Origin: Salminus brasiliensis
Lineage: Eukaryota > Chordata > Actinopteri > Characiformes > Bryconidae
NCBI RefSeq assembly: GCF_030463535.1
Contig: NC_132879.1
Location: 44,101,970 to 44,165,969, forward strand
Direction: 5' to 3'
DNA length: 64,000 nucleotides
In this document: one piece after another, positions 44,184-55,420 of the stretch
How positions within the stretch are numbered: position 1 is the stretch's first letter
Layout: every line of letters begins with the position of its first letter
Notes under the pieces: generated by a model
What the model saw: the letters and a program-made list of their open reading frames with translations, nothing else
Databases searched by the model: none
Told to the model about the DNA's origin: nothing
Program-made: the position numbers and the translations under genes

Positions 44184-46505
44184 GAGCAGTGATTTTGCTG
44201 TTTTGGATCTTTGCTTGGGCCGCTGATACATTGGTGCTTCAGCCAAGTAAGTATTGAAAGGAATTTGGAGGACTCAAACATGTAACCCCAGATTCGGCTA
44301 ATCCATATGTCTTGAAGCTTAATTGAGTGTCAATGTTCTCTTACAGGTCTAAATGTTTCAGTGCTTCAGAATGGGTCTGTGGAGGTAGAATTTTGGACTG
44401 ATTGGAGTCAGCCCAGTTTGCCATCTGCAGTGCAAGAAAAAGAACCGAAATGGACAGACGAGCCTGGAACTCAGGTGAATGTGACAATAATGGAGGAAGA
44501 GGAGGCCGACACTTTACACAGTAACAGCACGGAAGGGGAAGAACACAGAACTTTTAAAAAAGGAGACAGAAAGGTAACTACAGAGGAGCAAAGCCATCAA
44601 GAAAAGGTGAGCCATGTGGAGGTACAGGAGACACGAACAAGGAAGACAAATTCAGATGCAGAGAGACATCCACATGTTGAAAAGGACAATGAATATCCAT
44701 CTGAAACCACACCAACAGTCCATCAGATTCTCAATCAGCCTAACACTGCTGAAACTCCCTTGCCCTCTCAGTATGTCAATTCAACTGTACGGCCAATATT
44801 GTCCACTGTGGTGCAAAGTCCCCCAGCTATTATACAGATTAGCCGTGGAAAAAAGGAGGAAACTACATCACTCCCGGTCACTGAGGCTGGCCACTTGCTT
44901 GTGACAAATGTGTCCACCCTGTTGACCAAGGGGACCAGCACAAATGCTAACTCTTCAGTGGCTAAGAACGAGAACGGTAACTCCAGGCTACACCCTGCGA
45001 AGAAAGAGGAATTTGCTTCCCCTGCAATGGCAGCAAAGGCTGGTCCTACTGCCATAAGCCTTCCCAACAGACGCAAACCACGGCCTGACATTTCAGAAGC
45101 AAATATTAAACACAACCCTGCAGCCAAAATCAAGGAGAACAAGCTGGTTAAGAAACACAAATCAAAGGAGAAAAAAACCCCAAAACCTCTGACAAAAAAG
45201 CAAAATGAGAAAAAAACAAAACATGAAAAAGATGAAGTGACCACTGCTCCATATTTTCCTTATTTTAAAGATCACTACTGCCCACCAGACTGTGCATGCT
45301 ATGGAAGGTGTGTATTAAAAAGAACATTATAAACAGTATATCTATGTAGATAACTTGTGCAAATCTGATTTGAACAGGTCTCTGTGTTGTCTTGTTTTGG
45401 CAGGGTGGTGCAGTGTTCAGACAAAGAGCTGGATAAGATTCCCTATGGCATTCCATACAATTCACGCTATATTCTGCTCATGAACAACCACATTGGAAGC
45501 ATCCCACTAGACCTTCTTTCCGAGTACCTCTCCGTAGAGTTTTTGGTGCTCAGCAACAACCGCCTCACGGACAGCTCCATTGAAGGAGCCTTTGAGGGCA
45601 TTCAGGCACTGAAGAGGCTCTACTTGGAGCGGAACCTGCTCCAGAGCATTCCAACAGACCTTCCTGCCACCCTAGAGGAGCTCCGTATGGATGGGAACAA
45701 AGTGAAGGTGATGTCGGAGGCGGCATGGAGCCGCTGCCCGGGTCTGCTGATCCTCAGCCTGAGCAACAACAGTCTTGGAAGCGGGTCATCCAACATCCCT
45801 GCTGGAGTTCTGTCCCCACTGGGTAGCCTGCGCACTCTCAGCCTTTCATACAACCAGCTGACCTCGGTTCCCCTGCACCTCCCTGTCAGCTTGCAGGAGC
45901 TGTACCTCCGTGGCAACCTCATCCAGCGTTTTAAGGGTGGAGCATTCCAAGAAAAGGCAGAGCTCCAGGTGCTGGACCTCAGTGCCAACAGGCTGACCAA
46001 TAAAGGCCTCGGCAAAGCAGCGTTAATCAATGCCACCCGCCTGGAGAGTCTCAATCTAGAAGGGAACTTCCTGAAGCATGTTCCTCGCCACCTCCCACGC
46101 TCCCTAAAGACCCTCAACCTGGAGGGTAACTCCATCTCCAGTGTCAGTAAGACTGCGTTCTTCTCCCTGCCCCACCTGGAGCACCTGGGCTTGGCCCGCA
46201 ACAAAATCTCCAAGGTGGAGCCCGGAGCCTTTTGGATGCTTCAGCTGCTTCACCAGCTGGATCTGAGTCATAACGCACTACGGCAGGTCCCGCGGCAGCT
46301 CCCCACCTGGCTGGTCTCCATTTCACTCACCCATAACAAGATTCAAACGATCCCACGTGATGCTTTCTGCTGGGCAAGACATGGCAAGACACCCATCAGT
46401 CGGCTGGTGAGGGTGCAGCTGGAGAACAACCTGGTGGACCTGGGGAGTCTAGATAGCCTAGTTTTCAGCTGCCTAAGAGGCTTCCAGGTGGTGCACTTCT
46501 ACTGA
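44180..46505 (+). CDS. Secreted class I SLRP-like leucine-rich repeat protein (ECM2-like)
   Basis: Three coding exons (44180-44246, 44347-45307, 45404-46505; GT-AG, phases consistent) encode 709 residues. Residues 1 to about 20 are a signal peptide (MRAVILLFWIFAWAADT). Residues 23-330 are Ser/Thr/Glu-rich with several N-glycosylation sites (NVS, NGS, NVT, NST, NSS) and end in a Lys-rich cluster (about 295-325). The repeat N-cap is C334-X3-C338-X-C340-X6-C347, the pattern of class I small leucine-rich proteoglycans (decorin, biglycan, asporin, ECM2). About a dozen LRRs follow, alternating LxxLxLxxNxL and LPxxLxxLxLxxN forms, all in one exon. C665-X33-C699 is the 'ear' disulfide pair. Total length and order resemble ECM2 (about 700 residues), but there is no cysteine-rich von Willebrand C domain. 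Expected in collagenous extracellular matrix. The ECM2 assignment is moderate; the SLRP assignment is strong. Confidence 0.85.
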
Positions 46506-46598
46506 AGCCTCTAGTTTTGAAGCCTTTTAAAGCCAGCACCCGATAGTGTGGGGTGTACTCATGCTTGTCTTGCTTTTATGGGAACTGAACTGACTATT

Positions 46599-46768
46599 GC
46601 AGTGGATCTCTATTCTTGTCCTGGAGTACCCCTAGCCTTCACATTTCTGTGGTTTCCCCATTCTAACACACCTGAGCCAATTAGTCAATTAAAAGGCAAC
46701 CGTGAGTTGAAGTGGATGTGTTGAATCAGGGAAAATCACTAAACTGCTGTAAAGCAGATGGCTGCAGA
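46599..46768. repeat. Short dispersed repeat, copy C (third family)
   Basis: 'tcttgtcctggagtacccct', 'cccattctaacacacctgag' and 'gtgttgaatcagggaaaatc' follow the order of copies A and B. It lies in the 3' UTR of the LRR gene if that UTR reaches the signal at 47743. Confidence 0.6.
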
Positions 46769-47051
46769 CCGCTTAAATTAAAAGGCACAATTCAGTGATC
46801 TGCTATAAATTCAGTGCAGTATTTCTTTCAACACTGGATGTGTCTTTCAGTGAACCATAGCCACTTACATGCATTGTCTGCCAGGATATAGAGGTACTGC
46901 ATGTGTGATGGTGTGCAGCCTCCATTGTAGTCCATAGTGTATCCAGAATGTGGTTGCCCTACTGCCATTAACACAAGGAGCACTTGGAGTTTACAACCCT
47001 GGAAACATTCCGTTACCCAAGATCCTTTGCTACAGTAACTCATGTGGCACT

Positions 47052-47620
47052 GGGTGTGTTCCAATTATGCACTAATTACTAATACTAACTAGTTTTTGAG
47101 TATGATGTATGTGATACAGAGAACAGTCAAATTTGAGTATACCTAAATATCCAAGATTCATTCTTACTATTATTCCACAATACAATGTGAAACGGAAAGC
47201 TACTCACATCTGGAATAATTATTCAGAAAACAAATGGCAGATAATGATGCAAGTGCAGTGGCAACAGCAGCTGAAGAACTTGCAGTGACATGTGTTGGCA
47301 TAGCAATGCCTTATGATAAATCCACACTAAGATTAAGATTTTTATATCATCGCTGTCCAATGAAAAACATGGATCTCCAAAATAGTGACTTTACAGGAGA
47401 AGGCACAAATGTTCCTAAATTTGAATGGAAGTCATTTAGAGCATTTCTATTGGTGCATTCATCTACACACAAATTTGTACAATATTTACACAGTGTACAA
47501 AGCAGCTACACGATTCCAATTGTGGAGAAAGATTTAAACTGACAAAAATGGAGATACATGTTTTTTAGTATATTTATAGTCTTTTAGTATTATTGTGTAG
47601 TACACAGTTGGGACACAGCC
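47052..47620. mobile_element. DNA element with inverted ends and a 102-codon frame
   Basis: The left end 'ggtgtgttccaattatgcac' is a diverged inverted match of the right end 'gttgggacacagcc' plus its preceding 'gtgtagtacaca'. The general form (gggtgtgtcccaa...) recalls a common class of fish DNA elements. Inside it, 47234-47542 is open for 102 codons with an ATG in good context. The product has no domain I recognise and may be a shrunken remnant of an element protein. No clear target duplication was found. Confidence 0.45.
47234..47542 (+). CDS. Unrecognised 102-codon frame inside a DNA element
   Basis: The frame runs from ATG (context AAAATGGCA-like) to TGA. Its N-terminus is Ala-rich (MADNDASAVATAAEELAVTC) and the remainder mixed, with no signal peptide, membrane segment or motif I can name. 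It sits between the inverted ends of the element at 47052-47620, so any coding role would belong to that element. It may equally be chance. Confidence 0.2.
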   Translation: MADNDASAVATAAEELAVTCVGIAMPYDKSTLRLRFLYHRCPMKNMDLQNSDFTGEGTNVPKFEWKSFRAFLLVHSSTHKFVQYLHSVQSSYTIPIVEKDLN

Positions 47621-47742
47621 ATGGACTTTGCCACATAGCACATAGAACACTAGTTTCTCTAACAGGACTGAGTATAAGGTCTCTTAAAAGGCAAAGTGTT
47701 TCATAAACTATGCTAATATTGTTAGCATCAGTTAATTATGCA

Positions 47743-47748
47743 AATAAA
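47743..47748 (+). terminator. Polyadenylation signal, probably of the LRR gene
   Basis: AATAAA followed by GT/T-rich sequence ('tgtgtactttcc'), 1.24 kb after the LRR stop codon. No earlier AATAAA was seen after 46505, so the 3' UTR would include two repeats. Confidence 0.45.
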
Positions 47749-48939
47749 TGTGTACTTTCCTATCCCACATGTCTTATCTGGTTATTATTATTATTTCCCA
47801 ACAATGTAGACAATTTATTAACAAATCAGTGAAGGCTCATGTAAGTGTATTATGAAAATGCCATTTTTTTGCCAGAACCGTTTCATAAAAAGTTCAGCAT
47901 TTGATAACGATTAGCACTAGCGAATCTGTTTCTCATTATCAGTATTGGAAACGTCCCTTTTCTCAAAATTACTCCCTTTATTTTTCTGGGTAAAAGCTTG
48001 GAAGAAATGTGTGCTTGGCTTCCAGTCATCACTGCAGGGTATAAAAGTGAAGGAAAGCACATTACTGAGGATCTGGCAGAGTTGAGAGGTGAGTGTTATA
48101 AAATGTTGCTTTAACCCTTGAGACCGTTCAGTAAAGCGCAGCAGTATGGAAATATCATTGTCCTGTAATCAGACCTTGGTGCTACAGACTTCCTTGATAG
48201 AATTCTGGACAATTATTGCAAATTGTAAAATGAATTATCAATTAGAGAGAAACATGTATTCATTAGAACATCGAGAACCCTTCTCCAAATCTGGGCAGGC
48301 TGGCCTACAAATGACGAGCAGCACGTAAAAAACACGTGTTTTACACAGCTCTGCACGGAGGGTGAAAAGCTTTACAAGCTGGAGTACAGGCTGGAAAAAC
48401 TTAAGTATTTTATAATTCATTCAGAACAAATAAATAACAATAATAAAACAGACACATTAATAAGGCAAAACAATTGTGTAAATTAAGGCTTTAACATAGG
48501 TCATAGAGCGATTGCAGAAATTCACCACTAGATGGCGGAAGAGTATGGAAATTATTACCCGTTTATTATTTTAAAGTGGTTTCTATTTCTATATGATATA
48601 AGGTGCTGATTGTTGAATATAAATACATCAACCCATCATCCAAATCAACAGTGTTTTGCAGATCAGGCTATTCAACTTTTTTCTGTTGCTCAGCGAATTT
48701 TCCTAATTTTCTAATTTCAGTTTCTCACTACTCCCCTAAAGTATCCTTAAGCTACAGCAGTGATTGCCAGCAAACACACAATTCAGACAAGTTCCGGGGA
48801 AAGCTGATGATGTGGCTTTTTATTAAACATATGCAAAATACACAGACATCGGAGTCAGAAGGAACACATTGAGGACAGTGAGGTTGGACAAAGGTGGTGG
48901 AGGGTTGAATGCAAAGGAGAGGAGAGAGAAGGAGAGAGA

Positions 48940-48941
<2 letters not shown>

Positions 48942-48991
<50 letters not shown>
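48942..48991. repeat. (GA)n microsatellite
   Basis: 50 bases of perfect GA preceded by imperfect GGAGAGA units. Confidence 0.95.
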
Positions 48992-48993
<2 letters not shown>

Positions 48994-49210
48994 AAACAAC
49001 AGGTCTGCTTGTGGAACTGCTGAATTCCATGTGTCTAATAACGCTGCTAAGCTACGTGGCAGTGCAAGACAGCTGCACAACGTAAGGAAGGGGGGATGGG
49101 AGGGAAAGAAAGACAGAAAGGAAGAGGCTGGGGAGGGGGAAAGAAATTTGGGTTGAAGGTGAAGAGCTTCTCCAGCACCTCCCTCTAGTCCAGCAGGACC
49201 CTGACCCCTG

Positions 49211-49233
49211 TTTTTTTTTTTTTTTTTTTTTTT
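49211..49233. repeat. Poly-T run
   Basis: 23 consecutive T, possibly the tail of a reverse-inserted retrotransposed sequence or simple slippage. Confidence 0.9.
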
Positions 49234-52014
49234 ACCCCTCTGTCTCTCCTCCCTCACTTTCTACTGACAACTCCTCTACCTGAGCTGCTACCGTTTAATT
49301 CAAACAGCACCTCTTTCTAGACATCTGCTTCTTGTATTCCTCTTTTACCTCCGTCAAACCATTTACCTATAGATGTTGGAGCGCTTGTGTTTGTTGTCAT
49401 TGTAAGAGTGTGCGTGTGAGCGTGTGCCCTCTCTGGCACCGTATGAAGAGGATGGCGTACGATTAACAGGAATAGAGGGGGATATACAGAGCCCTAGACT
49501 ACAACACACTTAGCCAGTGAGATAGATAGATCAGACAGATTATAAAGCCATGAAGATCTAGGGCCCAGCTGCTGTATAGACACCTCACCCCATGCACTCT
49601 GATCCTGAGCCAGGTTGCTCCAGTGGCTTAACGCATTGCGAGGCAGGGATTAGCTTAGGTCGAGATGACTTCGGGTCAGCAGACACTTAAGCAACATTTC
49701 TGTAGAGTCAAAAAAAAATAACTGGAGCGTCCCACCAGCCACTGTGACCTATAGGTTACTGGTCATGCAAACAGCAAACTCTTCCATCCCATCACAGCTT
49801 GGACTGGCTTTTTGTACTATTGAAGGCAGGCCATGTGGATGGACCTGTCCAAGTTAGCATAATGGTAATGCACTCTTGTCATGGGTAAAGAATGTCTGGG
49901 GGGAAAAGGAGAAAAAGAGAAGCAGGATATTAAACCACACCCTGGGAGGACACAAGACTGACGGACAGACTTTACCACCTCTAAAACAACAAAGGATTGG
50001 GTTAAGGCAAATTTTTGGAGAGAGTGGAAATTTATGAGCTTAAATTACGAAACTAATAGATTTGCCCGATTCAGCGGCAGGTGTGGCTTACTTTGGGTCA
50101 TCTCCTTCAATCTGTGAAGCATCTGCTTCTCCACACAATATGCATGTCCTAGATATTTTCTCCATTTGACCTTTACCATCATTAATGTAGTTAGAAAATA
50201 TTCCTGAGAAGCCTTCATAGGTGAAGACAAAAATTAAGAGTTAGTACATTTCAGGTATGTTACAAAATGAGAACGATCGTCAGGCAACTCCGACAGAGTT
50301 TACATTTTGTGCCTTAACAGTGTTAAATGTGCTAACCTCAAACTAAATGGAATACAGCATGTCTAAAAACAGAATTGGATGGTTTTTAACACATTATAGT
50401 TTATTAAGTTAAGTTGAATGGGAGATTCACCCAATATCACAATAACAAATCTGACAAATAATTAAGATCCTGTTGATTTATCCTTCATCCATTTGACATT
50501 GCTCACTGCCTTCCACAGGTTTCCCACCAGAGGAAGTGACATCATTGAGTGTGGGGCGCATGTTTTTTATTTAAACTGTTTGCAGATTTAGTGCAGTTTT
50601 ATATCAGAGATAATAGATTTGACCAGAACATTGGGACAGATATAAAAAATATATTTTTTAATTACTGAAATGACATATTTCCTTATAATTGTGAATAGAG
50701 AAAGCACAGACATGTTATGTTTAAATCAGAAGGTGAAGACAGTCAATAATATGTGCCTACAGTATATATCAGACAATATTAATAGTAAGATATTTTTAAT
50801 TTAATTAATATTATTATTAAAACTGATCAAATAAAGAAAAAAACAAAAGGTAAATCTGGCAGACCTGAAACTTTAGAATGACCCCAATTCTAGAATGACC
50901 CCAATATAATCAGGGATCACAACCCCTACGTAAACTCCTGGAGCATCTCCACCAGGTCATCCACCCTGTGTTTGTTAGTCCACTGATCCATTTAGCATGT
51001 AAAATGTAAGGATCATCAAAAATATGGAGATACATGGTTTTGTTATGGTTTTGTACTTTTTTTGTTGTTCAGGAATATGAATGATAAAATGCTAAAGTAA
51101 AGACAGCAGCACATAGTCAGACTGACATGCAGTTTTTGCTATCTATTTAGTTGGGGCTAGCACAGGGTTGCAGCAGCAAATCTCAGAAACTCGACAGTAG
51201 CAGGCCGAGCCAGTGCGATTCCACCAGCTAGAGTAAGATGGCGCCTGAGTCAGAGAAGAAGAAAACCAGAGAGCGCCACTGGAAGAAAGAGGAGGAGGAG
51301 ACAGAGAGGGGTAGAGAGAGAGGGAGAGAGAGAGAGTCAAAGACATGACCATGGGAGCCAGACGGACCTCTATATTCACACACTCCCTCTCACGGATGCG
51401 TTCATTTGCATATGCACACAAGTCGACACACACTTTTTTGACGATCGTGCACAGTCTCTCTTTATAGCTCTATCCCTCTACGCCACTCTTAGTCCTTATT
51501 TGTTCTCAGGGGTAGTTAAGACATCAGACATTTGCCTGTACAATAGTGCAAAGATGCAGCTGCATGACTAAGTATACATGCTGAAAAAATACGAACACAA
51601 GTCTTCCTTTTCCTCTCTGTTTCTCTCTATACACACAGACACACACAAATATGTGTGTATATGTGTTCCACATATATACATATGGTGGAAAAGTAGGGGA
51701 TCCACAAGGGGGCCACTGAGTTTGCTTTTCAGGACACTCATACAGAGATCCAGAGCTCACCACTGAGACTGCTTACCTCATTTACAATGCAAATGCTTGA
51801 CTTGCATTGCAAGTATATGCTGCAATTATATGCATGCACATGGAATGCAGTGTTGATAGATAAAGTGTTAATTGCCCGTCCGCCTTTGCTATCAAGGTTT
51901 AATGCTATATGGCATTTTAGTCTCCCGTAATGGTACAATACTTCACTGAAGGGCAGTGTTCATAAGGCTACATGAGACAACTGGCATTAACCTACTGTAC
52001 ACAAACATTTCTAA

Positions 52015-52113
52015 AGGCTTATTCCAACAAGTTGTCTTAATCCTTTCTGGAGTGCAATGGCATCAGTGTTGAAAGAAATGAGCATGAGAACTTGTGCTTG
52101 TTGGAATAAGCCT
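52015..52113. repeat. Perfect 17-bp inverted repeat, 99-bp span
   Basis: AGGCTTATTCCAACAAG (52015-52031) is exactly mirrored by CTTGTTGGAATAAGCCT (52097-52113) around a 65-base loop. This could be the remnant of a small terminal-inverted-repeat element. The loop is too long for a typical microRNA precursor. Confidence 0.75.
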
Positions 52114-52429
52114 ATATAGTCTGTGTTTATGTAAGTTTATACCAGTTGTTGTGCAACACAATACAGCAACACATTACACAGGACTACATAGAGCATGATA
52201 CATGACACAACAGTGTACCTACCACAAAACATAGACACAATGCAATACACATGCAAGACAATAAAGACATCAAACTAACTAAGCAGGACAAAATGACAAT
52301 AAATGGATATATTATAGTATATTGTTGCCATCCTGCTAAAAAACTTGTATATTGAACCAACAGAAATGCTTTTACATTGACCTTCATTAAAAGTTAAAAA
52401 GGAGTCTTTCTTCTTCTGTAAAGGTCAGT

Positions 52430-52650
52430 GATGTGACCAAGAAGAGTTTAATCATAGTTTCCATCTGGGTTATACACTGCACATTGGGCCTAAATGCAAC
52501 CTATGTGAGATTGGGGTGGACTAAAATGATAAGGCCCATTTGGGAAGCCCAACTAGGTCTTAGGGACAACACATGTTCAAACCCACTCAGAGCACATGCC
52601 CGCCTGGAACCCACCTAGCCCTTATTCCACCTATGTGAGAATGTTGACTG
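52430..52650 (-). repeat. Dispersed 'cacatgggcc' repeat, reverse copy
   Basis: Contains 'ccatctgggttatacactgc' and 'attgggcct', the reverse complement (with a few changes) of the core at about 26565-26585. It also has 'cccacctag' and 'cacctatgtgag'. Together with 26400-26745 it defines a family. Confidence 0.6.
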
Positions 52651-52703
52651 GGAAGGTTTCTGCGTGACAGCAACGATATGGATATTGTCAAATACTAATA
52701 TAG

Positions 52704-52870
52704 GTCCAGTGGACTAAGGTGCTGCCACTATGATCTGCTTGCTATCAGCAGCCAGAGCCCAAGAGAGCACAATTGGCTTTGCTCTTCTTAGGTGGGTTCA
52801 AATAGCGGCGGTGGCTAGTCTAACATTTATCAGAGGACACTTGTGCTAGTCCTTACCCTACTTGTGTTGA
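52704..52870 (+). repeat. Degenerate SINE-like copy
   Basis: 'gtccagtggactaaggtgct' and 'gccactatgatctg' resemble the decayed tRNA head. 'agcccaagagagcacaattggctttgctct' is the body shared with the copy at 609, and 'ggacacttgtgctagtcc' is the 3' part. This is the best-preserved of the three copies. Confidence 0.6.
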
Positions 52871-53029
52871 TGTGACAGGGGGAATTCACATGAATGTGAC
52901 CTTTAGATTGGGTAGATAATGGGCTAGAAAAAAATGTGAAAATGTCAAAAGTTGTGGTGGATAGCTCTGTAGTCAAAGTTACTGGCTACTGTCCCCTAAA
53001 TGAGTTGCAACAAGAAATGGAGCTTATAT

Positions 53030-53470
53030 AATCTACATGCCTGTACTTTCCAAACTTTATGTCCACAGAGCTTTCCCATGTTTCTTTAAGGACAGTTCCT
53101 AACCCTGAGTTGCCTTTAGCTTGCAGAGCACTTTCCCTGGCTAATGAAAGGTTCTCCGCTTCCCACATCTTAAGTCGTCCACTTCTCCACTCCCAAAGGG
53201 CTTTCTTTTCAATAGACTTTTAGAATAAAACACCCATGAGCCATGACAGATCCAGTCCAGCCTGGGGTCGTAGCGTTTGGGTAAAACCAAGAGGTCAAAG
53301 GTGAGCCTGCTGTTCACCTTTGCTGTCCTTCCTGCCAGACTCTCCAAATCTACAAACATCTTTGGAGTCGAATTACGGAACACCCCCAAGCGTTCAGGTG
53401 GCCTGTTAAGGGCTGACACGCTTTACAAGCATTCCAAGACACTATATAAAGGGGTTTCTGCAACATGAAT
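53030..53470. promoter_or_regulatory. Repeat-free block with DR1 site and TATA box
   Basis: AGGTCAAAGGTGA (53292-53304) is a direct repeat with one-base spacing, of the kind bound by RXR/PPAR/HNF4-type nuclear receptors. CAAAGGTGA (53296-53304) is also exactly mirrored by TCACCTTTG (53314-53322). A plus-strand TATATAAAGG lies near 53444. A minus-strand frame of 92 codons spans the block but has no recognised domain. There is no gene downstream, so promoter function is speculative. Confidence 0.3.
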
Positions 53471-53616
53471 GAAATGGAGTTTGTTTGTGTGTTTGTTTGT
53501 TTGTTTTTTATTGAAAGATCATGAAAAACAAAGTAAAAAAAAAGTTTAAGCTCCGACAGTGAATGAAAGTCTCTCTCTTTCTCTCTTTTTCTTTGTTTCT
53601 ATCTCTAAACCCAACA

Positions 53617-53640
53617 CCCCCCCCCCCCCCACACCCCCCC
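53617..53640. repeat. Poly-C tract
   Basis: Runs of C interrupted once by ACA; the complementary strand is G-rich. Confidence 0.85.
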
Positions 53641-54396
53641 AATTCTCCATTACACTGTGTTCTCCTCTCCGCAGGAAGTATCCGTTCCTTGACTTTCTGT
53701 TGCCATGGTCCCCTCAGTCTGCTCTGATAGACTCTGTGCAAAGTTGCCTTTCTGTACACAGTCCCGTTAACACACAATCAGCAAATTGCGCGGCTGTTTT
53801 CTTTTTTCCTTCTTTATCCGTTCACTGATGGGAAAAATATGCTCCGGGACACAGTGTTTCCTCTGGAGCAGACATTACCTAAGCGCTCTGAACCATACGC
53901 TCGATCCCCCCTTCTCCACCCCCTTTCGTTTCTGTATTTTTGTTCTTCTATGCTATCCTGAATGTCAGTCAGTGAGCACCAGTGAGCTTCATTAGGTGAG
54001 TGGAAAACACAAGCATATGACCAAATGACGCCGTGTTGACTTAGCGAGGCCATTAGTCATATGCCAGCAGTGGCTCATGACAAAGCTTTTCAAGACACTG
54101 GGAACACTTTGAAATATACACACCAGCTGAGACACACCGGTTTGTAAACTTCACAATTTTGCCCGTCCGAGGTTTACCGCAAAGTGTGTGCAGTGATTCA
54201 TCCCACAGCTTGGAGCTCACGCTTCCTGTCTTACCTTTTAATCTAGAAGGTGCAAACCCAAAAACCAGATATTGGACAAAACACTGCTACGGTAAAATTA
54301 GAGGGGCTGGTTTTACACCTCCTTTTAATTGGCCTTTTCTTGACATATTATGTTTCAGCATGTGAACTTTAGTGTTTGTGTGTGCGCGTGCATGTG

Positions 54397-54398
<2 letters not shown>

Positions 54399-54457
<59 letters not shown>

Positions 54458-54459
54458 GA
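54399..54459. repeat. (GA)n microsatellite
   Basis: About 60 bases of GA with single C interruptions, followed 110 bases later by a 26-base TG run (54571-54596). Confidence 0.9.
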
Positions 54460-54569
54460 TTGTAGCACAGTGTTTCCTTTGAAGAGGAGGTGGAAACTTG
54501 TTCAGACATTATTATCCTTTTAAAGTAAGCCAAGGCTATCAGGGAGATTCATCTGTGTGTATATATGGT

Positions 54570-54602
<33 letters not shown>

Positions 54603-55089
54603 AACTGCATCTGTTTGGCATAGGTGTTTTAGTTCCCACTTTGACTTTTGATGGTGTTTTTGGCACACAGGCTCATCATTATCATTGTGGCCTACATACC
54701 GCTCAGCCATGTCTCCACTCCTTCTCTCTATCCCTGCAAACCCCCTCTGTTCCACTTCTCCTCCTCTCAGCAAGCTTAGGTTTTCATTATGTTTTCACAG
54801 AATATTCCAGCACTCCCCTATATGTCAGCGAGTGAAAGCGCACCAAAGCATTCTGCTGGGTTGGGAGAGCTGCAGGTCGAAAAGGGGAAAATATGTAAGA
54901 GGACTGCTCTATACTTAGCAGACTGTGCTACAGTGCTGCAGACTGGAGTTCACTACTGTACAATTGAATTCAATAGATAAGAGTTGACTAGAGTTGTGTA
55001 AGTACAGCACTTGACCTTTCTGTATGCTCACTTAGTTCATATGCTCTGTTTTGTAAGCAAGCATGCTAACTTGCTAACTCTGGACAATC

Positions 55090-55420
55090 AGGGCAGTGCA
55101 CCTCCTGGTCCTTGTTAAGGACCAGCAAATGGAAAAATAAATTGTAACCAGTCTAACAGATCCACAGCCTTAGTAACCATTGGTGTAAGGATCTGAACTA
55201 ATGAATTGGGTCAGGGCACCTCCAAAGCAAGGTCTTATCATGTGTTCCTGGTATGTGGTGGTTCCAGAAGTGCTCCAAGGAAGGAGGACCAGTGAACAGT
55301 GACAGGGTCATTGATGCAACTGGGGAGCAATGGCTAGCCCATCTTGTCCAGTTCCAAAGAAGTACCATGAATGAATTCCTAATAAAAAAAAAGGTTAATG
55401 CTGGTATCAATGTTGTGGTA
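55090..55420 (+). mobile_element. Tc1-like 5' fragment
   Basis: The words 'acagccttagtaaccattgg', 'tcagggcacctccaa', 'gtgttcctggtatg', 'ccagaagtgctccaaggaag', 'accagtgaacagtgacaggg' and 'tggggagcaatggctagccc' follow the 5' transposase region (DNA-binding part) of the same Tc1-like family as 41866-42245. The frame is broken and the catalytic part is absent. Confidence 0.65.

Larger units (their letters stand above)
47760..53020. other. Gene-less stretch
   Basis: AT-rich DNA with a GA microsatellite (48942-48991), a poly-T run (49211-49233), a hairpin (52015-52113), an inverted-orientation repeat (52430-52650) and a SINE-like copy (52704-52870). Frames around 48.8-49.2 kb are translations of the GA run. 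No gene was recognised. Confidence 0.55.

Noticed and set aside
44768..45244. 158-codon minus-strand frame
   Set aside because: It is the antisense of the Lys-rich exon of the LRR gene; the Phe/Leu-rich translation is a mirror of AAA/AAG codons.
45620..46213. 197-codon minus-strand frame
   Set aside because: It is the antisense shadow of the LRR exon, an Arg/Leu-rich artefact of the repeat coding strand.
53141..53419. 92-codon minus-strand frame with protein-like composition
   Set aside because: No recognisable domain and no clear splice acceptor; a TATA box and receptor-site words on the plus strand suggest regulatory DNA instead. It is the rejected frame I would recheck first.
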